This document shows, piece after piece, positions 1 to 9,979 of a stretch of 11,264 nt of DNA. This DNA comes from CBDTYW01 sp965364735 (GTDB taxonomy: Bacteria; Actinomycetota; Nitriliruptoria; Nitriliruptorales; Nitriliruptoraceae), in assembly GCA_965364735.1 (NCBI GenBank), contig CBDTYW010000109.1:1-11264 (forward strand). The letters run 5' to 3'. The notes under the pieces are model-generated. The model was not told the origin of the DNA. It did not search any database and was given only the letters and a program-made list of their open reading frames with translations. Made by a program: the position numbers and the translations under genes. Numbering within the stretch: the stretch's first letter is position 1; every line of letters begins with the position of its first letter.

Positions 1-259
1 CCTTGGCCCGCGTGACCTCGACGCCGCAGCGCTCGCAGATGATGCCCTTGAAGCGCACCCGCTTGTACTTGCCGCAGGCGCACTCCCAGTCCCGCGTGGG
101 ACCGAAGATCTTCTCGCAGAACAAGCCATCCTTCTCCGGCTTGAGCGTGCGGTAGTTGATGGTCTCCGGCTTCTTGACCTCGCCGTTCGACCACATCCGG
201 ATCTGGTGGGCCTCAGCGAGGCTGATCCGGAGGGACTCGAAGTGGTTGACGTCCAGCAT
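1..259 (-). CDS. rpoC: RNA polymerase beta' subunit, N-terminal part (cut by window edge)
   Basis: The first 86 codons of beta', the subunit that carries the catalytic Mg2+ site of RNA polymerase; the rest lies beyond the left edge. The translation begins MLDVNHFESLRI and contains the actinobacterial block KPETINYRTLKPEKDGLFCEKIFGPTR in all but name. It then has the N-terminal zinc-binding cysteines C60, C62, C75 and C78 (pattern CxC...CxxCG). The ATG at 257-259 matches the usual start of the family, and an in-frame stop lies a short way upstream, so no longer start exists. The ribosome-binding site is poor: AGGA directly abuts the ATG. The gene follows rpoB after 102 bases that hold a perfect palindrome and is presumably co-transcribed with it. 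Identity is certain. Confidence 0.97.
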   Translation of the reverse strand, partial: MLDVNHFESLRISLAEAHQIRMWSNGEVKKPETINYRTLKPEKDGLFCEKIFGPTRDWECACGKYKRVRFKGIICERCGVEVTRAK

Positions 260-327
260 TCCTGGTGACTTTCTGCGCGACCTCGATCAGGTCGAGCTGG
301 TGGTGCTCACTGCATGACCCCGGGCGG

Positions 328-351
328 CGGGAGCTGGCGCGCCAGCTCCCG
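328..351. other. 24-bp perfect palindrome in the rpoB-rpoC spacer
   Basis: Bases 328-351 form a perfect inverted repeat centred between 339 and 340. In the transcript this folds into a 10-bp GC-rich stem with a four-base GCGC loop. It starts 11 bases after the rpoB stop codon. No U-run follows in the transcript direction, so it is not a standard intrinsic terminator. Partial attenuation, an RNase III-type processing site or mRNA stabilisation are possible. The structure is seen directly; the role is inference. Confidence 0.75.
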
Positions 352-361
352 GCCGACCCGG

Positions 362-4750
<4,389 letters not shown>

Positions 4751-5113
4751 GGGGTGGCCTCCATGGGGCGCGCGGGGCGAACACGCGCTGGACATTGATG
4801 GGGGGCGGGACCGGATGCGGGGCGGGAGAGCGCCGGACCAGGTTCTCGACACGGATGCCGAGGGAGTGACGGACGACGCCGAGGCGTCGCGGTCACGGTG
4901 GCGGAATGTCCTTTGCGAGTGCGCGCTTCGCGCACGAACTTGGGCTTCCGCCGGGGTGCCGGGCCGTCACGAGCGGACGACTCCAGCGCTGCACGACGTT
5001 CGAGGCATCACGCGACGAACCAGGCAGAACGAGCGATGTTGCGGGATTCAGCGGCCTTTGCTGAACTTCGAGCGCTGCGGGCATGCGGCGGACGTGCTCA
5101 GTGCTACGAGCGG
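4751..5113 (-). promoter_or_regulatory. Long 5' leader of rpoB with hairpins
   Basis: About 360 bases between the predicted rpoB transcription start and the TTG, with no supported gene. In transcript order it holds: a hairpin at 5047-5065 (stem UUCAGC/GCUGAA); a hairpin at 4919-4935 (stem GUGCGCG/CGCGCAC, loop AAG); and a larger stem-loop at 4866-4896 (outer stem GUGAC/GUCAC, inner stem CGACGCC/GGCGUCG). None is followed by a U-run. Short open frames in the leader lack ribosome-binding sites. A leader this long may carry post-transcriptional control of rpoBC; I see no known riboswitch in it. Confidence 0.5.
4758..4762 (-). promoter_or_regulatory. Ribosome-binding site deciding the rpoB TTG start
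   Basis: On the minus strand GGAGG is followed by 7 bases and then TTG. This spacing is ideal, and neither the upstream ATG (4793-4795) nor the GTG (4850-4852) in the same frame has a comparable site. An ATG in another frame (4762-4764) overlaps the GGAGG and would encode only six residues. Confidence 0.7.
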
Positions 5114-5119
5114 CCAGAG

Positions 5120-5149
5120 AGTCTAGGCAGAGGCAGCGAAACACGTCAA
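5120..5149 (-). promoter_or_regulatory. Promoter candidate for rpoBC
   Basis: Minus-strand -35 TTGACG (5144-5149) and -10 TAGACT (5120-5125) are separated by 18 bases. This is a strong match to the housekeeping sigma70/sigmaA consensus and lies between rplL and rpoB, where actinobacteria often have an extra rpoB promoter. The predicted start is near 5113. Confidence 0.65.
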
Positions 5150-5161
5150 CCGACCACCGGC

Positions 5162-5178
5162 GCCCCGATGATCGGGGC
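5162..5178 (-). terminator. Hairpin after rplL (attenuator-like)
   Basis: A 7-bp stem GCCCCGA/UCGGGGC with a three-base loop lies about 75 bases after the rplL stop and just upstream of the rpoB promoter candidate. The transcript continues GCCGGUGG without a U-run, so full intrinsic termination is doubtful. Partial attenuation or processing, as known between rplL and rpoB in other bacteria, fits the position. Confidence 0.4.
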
Positions 5179-5254
5179 CCAGGGGTCGGTGCGTGTCTGC
5201 TGTTGCCGACCGGCCGGTGACGCGGGATGCGTCACCGAACCGAGACGTGGAGTG

Positions 5255-5632
5255 TCACTTGAGCTCGACGGAGGCGCCAGCCGCCTCGAGCTTGCCCTTG
5301 GCCTCTTCGGCCTTGGTCTTGTCGACGCCCTCGAGGACAGCCTTGGGGGCCGCCTCGACGAGCTCCTTGGCCTCCTTGAGACCGAGGCTCGTGAGGGCGC
5401 GAACCTCCTTGATGACACCGATCTTCTTCTCACCGGCGGAGGTGAGGACGACGTCGAACTCCGTCTGCTCCTCGGCCTCCTCGGCGGCGGCGCCCGGCGC
5501 CATCATCATCGCGGCCGGGGCCGCGGCGGTGACGTCGAACGTCTCTTCGAACTTGGTCTTGAACTCCGAGAGCTCGATCAGCGTGAGGTCCTTGAAGGCC
5601 TCGATCAGCTCGTCGACGGAAAGCTTCGCCAT
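5255..5632 (-). CDS. rplL: 50S ribosomal protein L7/L12
   Basis: L12, the flexible stalk protein of the large subunit that recruits and activates the translational GTPases EF-Tu, EF-G and IF2. The 125 aa match family length. Residues 1-34 form the dimerisation domain that docks on L10 (AKLSVDELIEAFKDLTLIEL). Residues 35-56 form an Ala/Glu-rich hinge with an unusual Met triplet at 42-44. Residues 57-125 form the C-terminal factor-binding domain, with the conserved K70-IGVIKEVR and LGLKEAKELV helices. The ATG at 5630-5632 has GAGGA 7 bases upstream. The gene follows rplJ by 122 bases in the same transcript. A hairpin and an internal promoter separate it from rpoB, which would let L12 be made in excess over polymerase. 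Confidence 0.98.
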   Translation of the reverse strand: MAKLSVDELIEAFKDLTLIELSEFKTKFEETFDVTAAAPAAMMMAPGAAAEEAEEQTEFDVVLTSAGEKKIGVIKEVRALTSLGLKEAKELVEAAPKAVLEGVDKTKAEEAKGKLEAAGASVELK

Positions 5633-5691
5633 CGTCTGTTCCTCATGTGTGACGCGCGGACCGGGTCGGTCACTTCGCGGGGGGTGGTGCT

Positions 5692-5741
5692 GCGTCCGGG
5701 TGGACGCGCGGGTCTGGATGCTGCAGCCCGGGATCGGGCTG
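5692..5741 (-). other. Two hairpins in the rplJ-rplL spacer
   Basis: In the transcript the first is a 7-bp stem CAGCCCG/CGGGCUG with loop AUCC (5724-5741). The second is a 6-bp stem GCGUCC/GGACGC with loop ACCC (5692-5707). Neither is followed by U residues. They may insulate or process the message so that L12 is translated at a different rate from L10; the role is inferred. Confidence 0.45.
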
Positions 5742-5755
5742 ACAGCGGGGGTCGA

Positions 5756-6481
5756 TCAGGACTCGTCGGCAGCAGCCGGCTCGTCCGTGGTGGCGTCCTC
5801 GGCCGGAGCCTCGGCTGCCGGAGCGTCCTCGGCCGGAGCCTCGGCTGCTGGAGCGTCCTCGGCGGGCGCCTCGTCTCCAGGTGCTTCCTCGGCCGGGGCC
5901 TCGGGAGCGGGTGCCTCTTCGGCAGGAGCCGATGCGGGGGCCGTCGGGCTGAAGCCCTTGGCCTCCGCGCCGCCGTCCGCCTCGAGCGCCGCGAAGAGGC
6001 GTGCTGCCTCGTTCTGCGCCGCCATGGCGAGGTTGATGACGGTCGCCAGCGCGCTGTTGGCGAGCCCGGCGATACCTGCGAGGACGTCCTCGCGGCTCTC
6101 CAGGTCAGCCAGCTTCAACGCTGCTTCGCCGTCGAGAACCTCACCGTCGAGGTAGCCGCCCTTGACGATGAGCGCCGTGTGCGACTTCGCGAAGGCCTTG
6201 AGGGCCTTCGCGGGGCCGACGGGGTCATCAGCGCAGAACACGAGCGCGGTCGGGCCGACGAGGATGTCCTCGAGGCCGACGATGCCCGCGTCGGTCGCAG
6301 CGCGACGAGCGAGGGTGTTCTTGACGACGCGGTAGGTCGCGCCGGTCTTGCGGAGCTCGGCGCGGAGTTCAGCGAACTCGGCGACGCTCAGACCGCGGTA
6401 GTCCGTCAGCAGCGTGGCGGCGGATTCGCCGATCGCATCACGGACGGCGTCTACGACGGCAACCTTCTCTGGCCTGGCCAT
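5756..6481 (-). CDS. rplJ: 50S ribosomal protein L10 with long acidic repeat tail
   Basis: L10, which anchors the L12 dimers to 23S rRNA at the base of the GTPase stalk and commonly represses its own operon by binding the leader mRNA. The protein is 241 aa, against roughly 165-180 usual. Residues 1-135 are the globular rRNA-binding domain (ARPEKVAVVDAVRDAI, TLLTDYRGLSV, RVVKNTLARRA, VGPTALVF). Residues 136-169 are the long C-terminal helix that carries the L12-binding segments. Residues 170-241 are an Ala/Pro/Glu/Asp tail built from a 10-residue repeat close to APAEDAPAAE. The ATG at 6479-6481 has GAAAGG 7 bases upstream. The tail is intact and in frame; it should be disordered and strongly negative. 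A leader of about 400 bases precedes the gene. Confidence 0.97.
   Translation of the reverse strand: MARPEKVAVVDAVRDAIGESAATLLTDYRGLSVAEFAELRAELRKTGATYRVVKNTLARRAATDAGIVGLEDILVGPTALVFCADDPVGPAKALKAFAKSHTALIVKGGYLDGEVLDGEAALKLADLESREDVLAGIAGLANSALATVINLAMAAQNEAARLFAALEADGGAEAKGFSPTAPASAPAEEAPAPEAPAEEAPGDEAPAEDAPAAEAPAEDAPAAEAPAEDATTDEPAAADES
5793..5935 (-). repeat. 30-bp tandem repeat encoding the L10 tail
   Basis: About five units with a 30-bp period begin at 5793, 5823, 5853, 5883 and 5913. The first two (minus-strand last) are almost identical, differing near one base; the others are diverged. Each unit encodes ten residues of the APAEDAPAAE type. The period is a multiple of three, so copy-number changes keep the frame. 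Confidence 0.85.
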
Positions 6482-6740
6482 CGCGGTGCCTTTCGTACGC
6501 AGGGATGTGGGTGGGAAATCGTGTGGGGCCCCGGGACAGCGGAACGCCCCGCGTGGGGCACGTGGGGCACGAGGTGACGAGGAGACCGCACGCGACCGAA
6601 TCGGCCGGGGATCTCGACGAGCTACCTACGCGGGCGCACCTGGGTGCATTCACGTCCGCCGGAGCGGACGACCTCACGGTCTCGGGTGATGTGGTCCGTC
6701 GGAGCGACGGACGTTGTCGGCCGCACCGAGGTGCGGACGA
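6482..6740 (-). promoter_or_regulatory. rplJ leader, probable L10 autoregulatory leader
   Basis: Gene-free leader upstream of rplJ. The minus strand at 6670-6685 reads CCGAGACCGTGAGGTC, close to the CCGUAGACnGnAGGUG-type L10-binding motif I know from L10 leaders. Stem-loops surround it: CCGCAC/GUGCGG (6721-6736), GUCCGUCG/CGACGGAC with a three-base loop (about 6694-6712) and GUCCGC/GCGGAC (about 6655-6670). Nearer rplJ, CGGTCTC (6582-6588) is a perfect complement of GAGACCG inside the motif, and a small GCCCC/GGGGC hairpin (6546-6559) overlaps a 9-bp tandem repeat (6552-6569). No U-run terminator is seen. The L10 assignment is by analogy. Confidence 0.5.
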
Positions 6741-6746
6741 AGGGGA

Positions 6747-6776
6747 ACGATACCGAGGCGTCGCGCGAAGTCGCAA
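6747..6776 (-). promoter_or_regulatory. Promoter candidate for rplJ-rplL
   Basis: Minus-strand TTGCGA (6771-6776) and TATCGT (6747-6752) are separated by 18 bases, a fair sigma70-type match. It lies between the rplA stop and the L10 leader. The predicted start near 6740 would give a leader of about 260 bases. The 6777-6884 interval beyond it holds no gene, only short GC palindromes such as TGACGCGTCA (6808-6817). Confidence 0.4.
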
Positions 6777-6884
6777 CCGAGGGTCACGACGTGCGGCGCG
6801 CGCCCGATGACGCGTCAACGGGCCAGGGTGGATCACCGGTACGTGCTGGCGATCGCCTGACCCGTCGGGCGTTGCTGCTGTCGA

Positions 6885-7586
6885 TCAGAGTTCGTCGAGC
6901 GTCTTCGCCGGGTCGAGGCGCACGCTCGGCGAGGCCGTCGTCGAGATCGCCACGTTGCGCATGTAGCGCCCCTTGGCGGCCGACGGGCGGACACGCTGGA
7001 TCTCCTCGAGAACCGCGGTGTAGTTCTCGACGAGCTGGTCGACGGTGAAGCCGAGCTTGCCGATCACGGTGTGCACGTTGCCCTGGCGGTCGGTGCGGTA
7101 GTCCACACGACCGGCCTTGATCTCGGTGACCGCCTTCGCGACGTCCATCGTGACCGTTCCCGACTTCGGGGCAGGCATCAGGCCGCGGGGTCCGAGAACC
7201 TTTCCGAGGCGACCGAGCTTGCCCATCATGTCCGGTGAGGCCACGACCGCGTCGAGCTGGTCGAGCAGGTTCTCGAGCTCGGCGACGAGGTCGTCTCCGC
7301 CCACGAAGTCCGCGCCTGCGGCGCGAGCCTGCTCGATCTTCTCACCGCTCGTGACGACCGCGACCGTCATCGTCTTGCCCGTGCCGTGCGGCAGGGAGAC
7401 CGCGCCACGGACCATCTGGTCCGCCTTGCGCGGGTCGACGCCCAGACGGAGGACGAGGTCCACGGTCGGGTCGTACTTGAGCTTGTTGACGTCCTTCAGC
7501 AGCTCGAAAGCCGCCTTCGCGCCGTAGAGGGTGTTGCGATCGATCTTCTCGAGCGCAGCCCTGTAGTTCTTGCCCTTCTTCGCCAT
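6885..7586 (-). CDS. rplA: 50S ribosomal protein L1
   Basis: L1 forms the mobile L1 stalk beside the E site, helps release deacylated tRNA, and is a known repressor of its own operon through an mRNA site that mimics its 23S rRNA site. The product is 233 aa, normal for the family. It has the N-terminal MAKKGKNYRAALEKID, the LRLGVDPRKADQMVRG block (46-61), the signature LGPRGLMPAPKSGTVT (131-146) and the C-terminal GNVHTVIGKLGF (169-180), which bind rRNA. The ATG at 7584-7586 is preceded by GAGGAG at 6 bases. A longer in-frame start at 7652 would run across the leader motif and has no support. rplK lies upstream by 123 bases. Confidence 0.98.
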   Translation of the reverse strand: MAKKGKNYRAALEKIDRNTLYGAKAAFELLKDVNKLKYDPTVDLVLRLGVDPRKADQMVRGAVSLPHGTGKTMTVAVVTSGEKIEQARAAGADFVGGDDLVAELENLLDQLDAVVASPDMMGKLGRLGKVLGPRGLMPAPKSGTVTMDVAKAVTEIKAGRVDYRTDRQGNVHTVIGKLGFTVDQLVENYTAVLEEIQRVRPSAAKGRYMRNVAISTTASPSVRLDPAKTLDEL

Positions 7587-7598
7587 GAGACTCTCCTC

Positions 7599-7635
7599 GT
7601 GGTGCAAACGGCCGCCTCGTGGACGTGCCTCCCAC
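7599..7635 (-). promoter_or_regulatory. L1-stalk mimic before rplA (candidate L1 operator)
   Basis: The transcript reads GUGGGAGGCACG (7624-7635), then about 20 bases, then GCACCAC (7599-7605), so GUGG can pair with CCAC. The same GUGGGAGGC ... ACCAC arrangement forms the base of the L1 stalk in 23S rRNA as I recall the E. coli sequence. The site ends just before the rplA ribosome-binding GAGGAG, so bound L1 could block initiation. Confidence 0.5.
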
Positions 7636-7642
7636 GTGTGAC

Positions 7643-7661
7643 CCGGCGGCATGGCCGCCGG
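7643..7661 (-). other. Hairpin in the rplK-rplA spacer
   Basis: An 8-bp GC-only stem CCGGCGGC/GCCGCCGG with loop CAU lies 7 bases upstream (in the transcript) of the L1-stalk-like motif. No U-run follows. It may help fold the putative L1 operator or mark an mRNA processing point. Confidence 0.5.
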
Positions 7662-7709
7662 ACGTTTTGGGTAACGGTGCAGACGCCGTGGACGGCGCCT
7701 CGTCGGGGT

Positions 7710-8135
7710 TCAGCCCTCGACGGTGATGCCCATCGAACGCGCGGTGCCCGCGATGATCTTCATCGCGCCGTCGAGGTCGATGGCGTTGAGGTCCTGCATC
7801 TTCTGCTCGGCGATCGACTTCACCTGCTCAGAGGTCACCTTGGCGACCTTGACGGTGTGCGGCGTGCCGGAGCCCTTCTTGATCCCCGCGGCCTTCAGCA
7901 GCAGCTGGGCTGCCGGTGGCGTCTTGGTGATGAAGGTGAAGGAGCGGTCCTCGTAGACCGTGATCTCGACCGGGATGATGTCGCCAGCGTTCTGCTGGGT
8001 CCGGTCGTTGAACGACTTGCAGAACTCCATGATGTTGACACCGTGCTGACCCAGCGCGGGGCCGACGGGCGGTGCCGGGCTGGCCTTGCCAGCCGGGATC
8101 TGGAGCTTGATGAGGCCAGACACTTTCTTGGCCAT
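7710..8135 (-). CDS. rplK: 50S ribosomal protein L11
   Basis: L11 binds the GTPase-associated region of 23S rRNA at the stalk base, with L10/L12. It is the target area of thiopeptide antibiotics and is needed for RelA-type stringent signalling. The product is 141 aa, the exact usual length. Residues 1-70 are the N-terminal domain, with the proline-rich [29 protein letters not shown] block (11-35) that faces thiopeptides. Residues 72-141 are the RNA-binding domain ([47 protein letters not shown]). The ATG at 8133-8135 has AGGAGG 8 bases upstream. A longer start at 8219 would overlap the leader motif and is not supported. The gene lies 160 bases after nusG and forms the usual pair with rplA. 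Confidence 0.98.
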
Positions 8136-8150
8136 GGCGGTTTCCTCCTC

Positions 8151-8196
8151 GTGGTACGTGCGGCCGGACTGCCACTGCGGCGTCCGTGCCTCCCAC
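8151..8196 (-). promoter_or_regulatory. L1-stalk mimic before rplK (candidate L1 operator)
   Basis: The transcript has GUGGGAGGC (8188-8196), then GGACGCC and GGCAGUCC, then UACCAC (8151-8156). The E. coli 23S L1 stalk, as I recall it, has GUGGGAGGC, GUGGACGCCAGUC and UACCAC in the same order, so this is a close mimic. It ends just before the AGGAGG ribosome-binding site of rplK. L1 repression of rplK-rplA through such a site is established in other bacteria; its use here is inferred. Confidence 0.6.
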
Positions 8197-8276
8197 AACG
8201 GTTGGTGATGTTGCTGCACCGTTCACGGGATGTGGACGGTGAGGTTGCATGGCGAGCCGGGTGGCTGCGCCGGGGG

Positions 8277-8298
8277 TGACGACCTCGGAAGGTCGTCA
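8277..8298 (-). other. Hairpin overlapping the nusG stop codon
   Basis: A 9-bp stem (UGACGACCU/AGGUCGUCA) with loop UCCG includes the nusG TGA itself. It is followed by ACCCCCGG rather than U residues. It resembles an attenuator or a 3'-end stabilising hairpin between secE-nusG and rplK-rplA; termination is unproven. Confidence 0.55.
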
Positions 8299-9258
8299 GA
8301 TCTTGGCGACGTTGTCGAACGGGAGCTCGATCGGCGTCTCTCGGCCGAAGACCGACACGAGGACCTTGAGCTTGGCCTGGTCGATGTTGATCTCGGAGAT
8401 GGTTCCGGTGAAGTCGGCGAACGGGCCCGTGGTGACCCGGATGGTCTCGCCGACCTCGAGGTCGATCTCGATCTCGGGCTTGGCGTCGACGACGAGGGCC
8501 TGGTCGCTCTCGACCTCTTCGATGACGCGGTCCGGGATCTGGAGGGTGTTCGCGACCTCACGCATGGTCAACGGTGACGGACGCGAGCCGTTGGAGCCAA
8601 CGAAGCCGGTGACGTTGGGCGTGTGGCGCACGATGCCCCACGTCTCGTCGTCCATGTCCATGCGCACCAGCACGTAGCCGGGCAGGAACTTCTTGGCGAC
8701 GGTCTGCTTCTTGCCCTTCTTGAACTCGGTGACGTCCTGGGTCGGGATGCAGACCTCGAAGATGCGGTCGTTGGCGTCGAGCGACTCGACGCGCATCGAG
8801 AGGTTGTCCTTCACACGCTGCTCGTAGCCGGAGTAGGTGTGCACGACGAACCAGCGGCCACGAAGGCGCATCAGGTCCTTGCGGTCCCGGACCTCCTCGA
8901 GCGAGCGGGGACGGGAGCGGACGACAGGTGCGGCTTCTTCCTCGTCGTCGTCAGCGGCGTCCTCGGCGGCGTCCTCGGCAGCCTCGTCGACGAGCTCCGC
9001 CGGCTCGTCGTCATCAGCCCCGGCCATGCCGAGCAGGTCGTCGAGGTCGTCGACGTCACCGTCACCGTCCAGATCCTCGGTGACGTCGGCGGCGACCTCG
9101 TCGACCGCCGGCTCGTCGGTGGGGTCCGCGGCGACGTCGTCGCCGCCGGTGGCCTCAGCCATGACCGCATCGACCGGCGAGTCGTGCTCACCGGTCGTCG
9201 GCAGGTCCTCGTCGGTCACGCCGTCGGCGTCGGATGAGGTGATGTTCAGGTCGGTCAC
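8296..9258 (-). CDS. nusG: Transcription termination/antitermination factor NusG
   Basis: NusG binds the polymerase clamp to modulate pausing and links RNA polymerase to Rho or to ribosomal protein S10. The product is 320 aa, much longer than E. coli NusG (181 aa). Residues 1-133 are a very acidic Asp/Glu/Ala extension, common in actinobacterial NusG. Residues 134-243 are the NGN domain (GRWFVVHTYSGYEQRVKDNL, KFLPGYVLVRMDMDDETW, VTGFVG). Residues 265-320 are the KOW domain (VGETIRVTTGPFADFTGTI). The start is GTG at 9256-9258 with only a weak GGA upstream. An internal ATG at 9162 has none, so the start is less sure than the identity. Residues 62-73 fit an EF-hand calcium loop. secE ends 62 bases upstream. 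Confidence 0.96.
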   Translation of the reverse strand: MTDLNITSSDADGVTDEDLPTTGEHDSPVDAVMAEATGGDDVAADPTDEPAVDEVAADVTEDLDGDGDVDDLDDLLGMAGADDDEPAELVDEAAEDAAEDAADDDEEEAAPVVRSRPRSLEEVRDRKDLMRLRGRWFVVHTYSGYEQRVKDNLSMRVESLDANDRIFEVCIPTQDVTEFKKGKKQTVAKKFLPGYVLVRMDMDDETWGIVRHTPNVTGFVGSNGSRPSPLTMREVANTLQIPDRVIEEVESDQALVVDAKPEIEIDLEVGETIRVTTGPFADFTGTISEINIDQAKLKVLVSVFGRETPIELPFDNVAKI

Positions 9259-9320
9259 GGGTCTGTCCGTCGTCGAGCGGGAAGTTGTCGGCGCGCTGGT
9301 GAGCGCTGGTCGAGTCGGCG

Positions 9321-9662
9321 TCAGCCGAAGATCTCGACGGTGATGTTGCGGATGACGAAGTCCATCCCGAACACCAGCAGCGTCAGGAAGATCGTGACGA
9401 CCAGCACCACGAGGGTGTAGTTGAGGACCTCGCTGCGGGAGGGCCAGGCCACCTTCTTCAGCTCGCCCCGCACCTCGCGGAGGAACTGCGCGGGCCCGAC
9501 GCGCTCGCGGTCGGCGGTGACGCCGCCCGCTCCACCGGAGGGCTGCACGGAAGCCTTGGCCACGGTGGGCGCGGCTTCGCGCTCTTCCTCACGGCGACGC
9601 TTGCGCTCGGCACGACGCGACTCACGGTCGTCCGTGCTGGGCGTTTCGTCATCGTGGTCCAT
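9321..9662 (-). CDS. secE: Preprotein translocase subunit SecE
   Basis: Small essential subunit of the SecYEG channel that clamps SecY in the membrane. The product is 113 aa. Residues 1-55 are a charged, Arg/Glu-rich cytoplasmic extension. Residues 58-79 are the conserved amphipathic region with FLREVRGELKKVAWPSRSEV, the family signature. One membrane helix follows at about 82-104 (YTLVVLVVTIFLTLLVFGM), then a short tail. The single-helix form is typical outside the Enterobacteria. The ATG at 9660-9662 has GAGGA four bases upstream; longer in-frame starts would run into the tRNA gene. The order tRNA-Trp, secE, nusG is standard. No rpmG (L33) lies in between, unlike in many genomes. Confidence 0.96.
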   Translation of the reverse strand: MDHDDETPSTDDRESRRAERKRRREEEREAAPTVAKASVQPSGGAGGVTADRERVGPAQFLREVRGELKKVAWPSRSEVLNYTLVVLVVTIFLTLLVFGMDFVIRNITVEIFG

Positions 9663-9680
9663 CGGGTCCTCGAACTCTCG

Positions 9681-9698
9681 CGTTCGCGGTGGCGAACG
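9681..9698 (-). other. Hairpin between tRNA-Trp and secE
   Basis: A 7-bp stem CGUUCGC/GCGAACG with loop CACC lies about 19 bases upstream of the secE start, close to its ribosome-binding site. It could separate the tRNA from the secE message by processing or tune secE translation. The rest of the 9663-9824 spacer holds no gene. Confidence 0.45.
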
Positions 9699-9824
9699 GA
9701 TCGGTGGCTGTGCGGCGTGTGGGCCGCGGGTGGCGTCACGCCAACGGCGTCGAGGCCGGTGGCGTTCCACCAGGTCGGCGGATCTGCGTGTGGCCGCGTC
9801 AGCGCCGGTGGGCGATGCCCGTCG

Positions 9825-9898
9825 CACGGGAGGAGGGACTTGAACCCCCAACCTTCGGTTTTGGAGACCGGTGCTCTACCAAATTGAGCTACTCCCGT
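9825..9898 (-). tRNA. trnW: tRNA-Trp (anticodon CCA)
   Basis: A complete 74-base cloverleaf. Acceptor stem ACGGGAG/CUCCCGU pairs fully, with discriminator G73. The D arm is GCUC/GAGC, the anticodon loop CUCCAAA carries CCA, and the T arm is GGGGG/CCCUC around UUCAAGU. The top pair of the anticodon stem is a C27-A43 mismatch; all other stem positions pair (one G-U in the T stem). The 3' CCA is not encoded and must be added by the CCA-adding enzyme. Its place directly upstream of secE is typical of this cluster, so it is probably transcribed with secE-nusG and cut out by RNase P and 3' processing. Confidence 0.97.
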
Positions 9899-9951
9899 CT
9901 GTTCGGCGCGAGGGCCGGCACCCTGGCGGGATGCACGCCCTGACACACCAA

Positions 9952-9973
9952 GACTGCTCCCTCGGGAGCAGTC
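9952..9973. other. Near-perfect 22-bp palindrome upstream of tRNA-Trp
   Basis: Two 10-bp arms (GACTGCTCCC and GGGAGCAGTC) flank two bases. In the minus-strand transcript it is followed by UUGGUGUGU, mildly U-rich, so it could terminate the TPR gene that ends about 100 bases upstream. It also begins at the predicted start point of the adjacent promoter candidate, so it could equally be an operator or a 5'-end hairpin of the tRNA-secE transcript. The sequence alone does not decide. Confidence 0.6.
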
Positions 9974-9979
9974 GCCCGG

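Noticed and set aside
4893..5084. Possible upstream ORF (64 codons from the ATG at 5084) in the rpoB leader
   Set aside because: No Shine-Dalgarno sequence before the ATG and no recognisable product.
5793..5935. Repeats considered as a CRISPR-like array
   Set aside because: Units are contiguous with no unique spacers, lie inside the rplJ coding frame and encode a regular peptide repeat.
4898..6577. Plus-strand open frame of 559 codons across the rplL-rplJ region
   Set aside because: It runs antisense to rplL and rplJ and through their spacers; the repeats in its product merely mirror the L10 tail repeats.
6808..6817. TGACGCGTCA palindrome as a regulator binding site
   Set aside because: Ten-base palindromes are frequent in DNA this GC-rich, and there is no second copy or clear promoter overlap.
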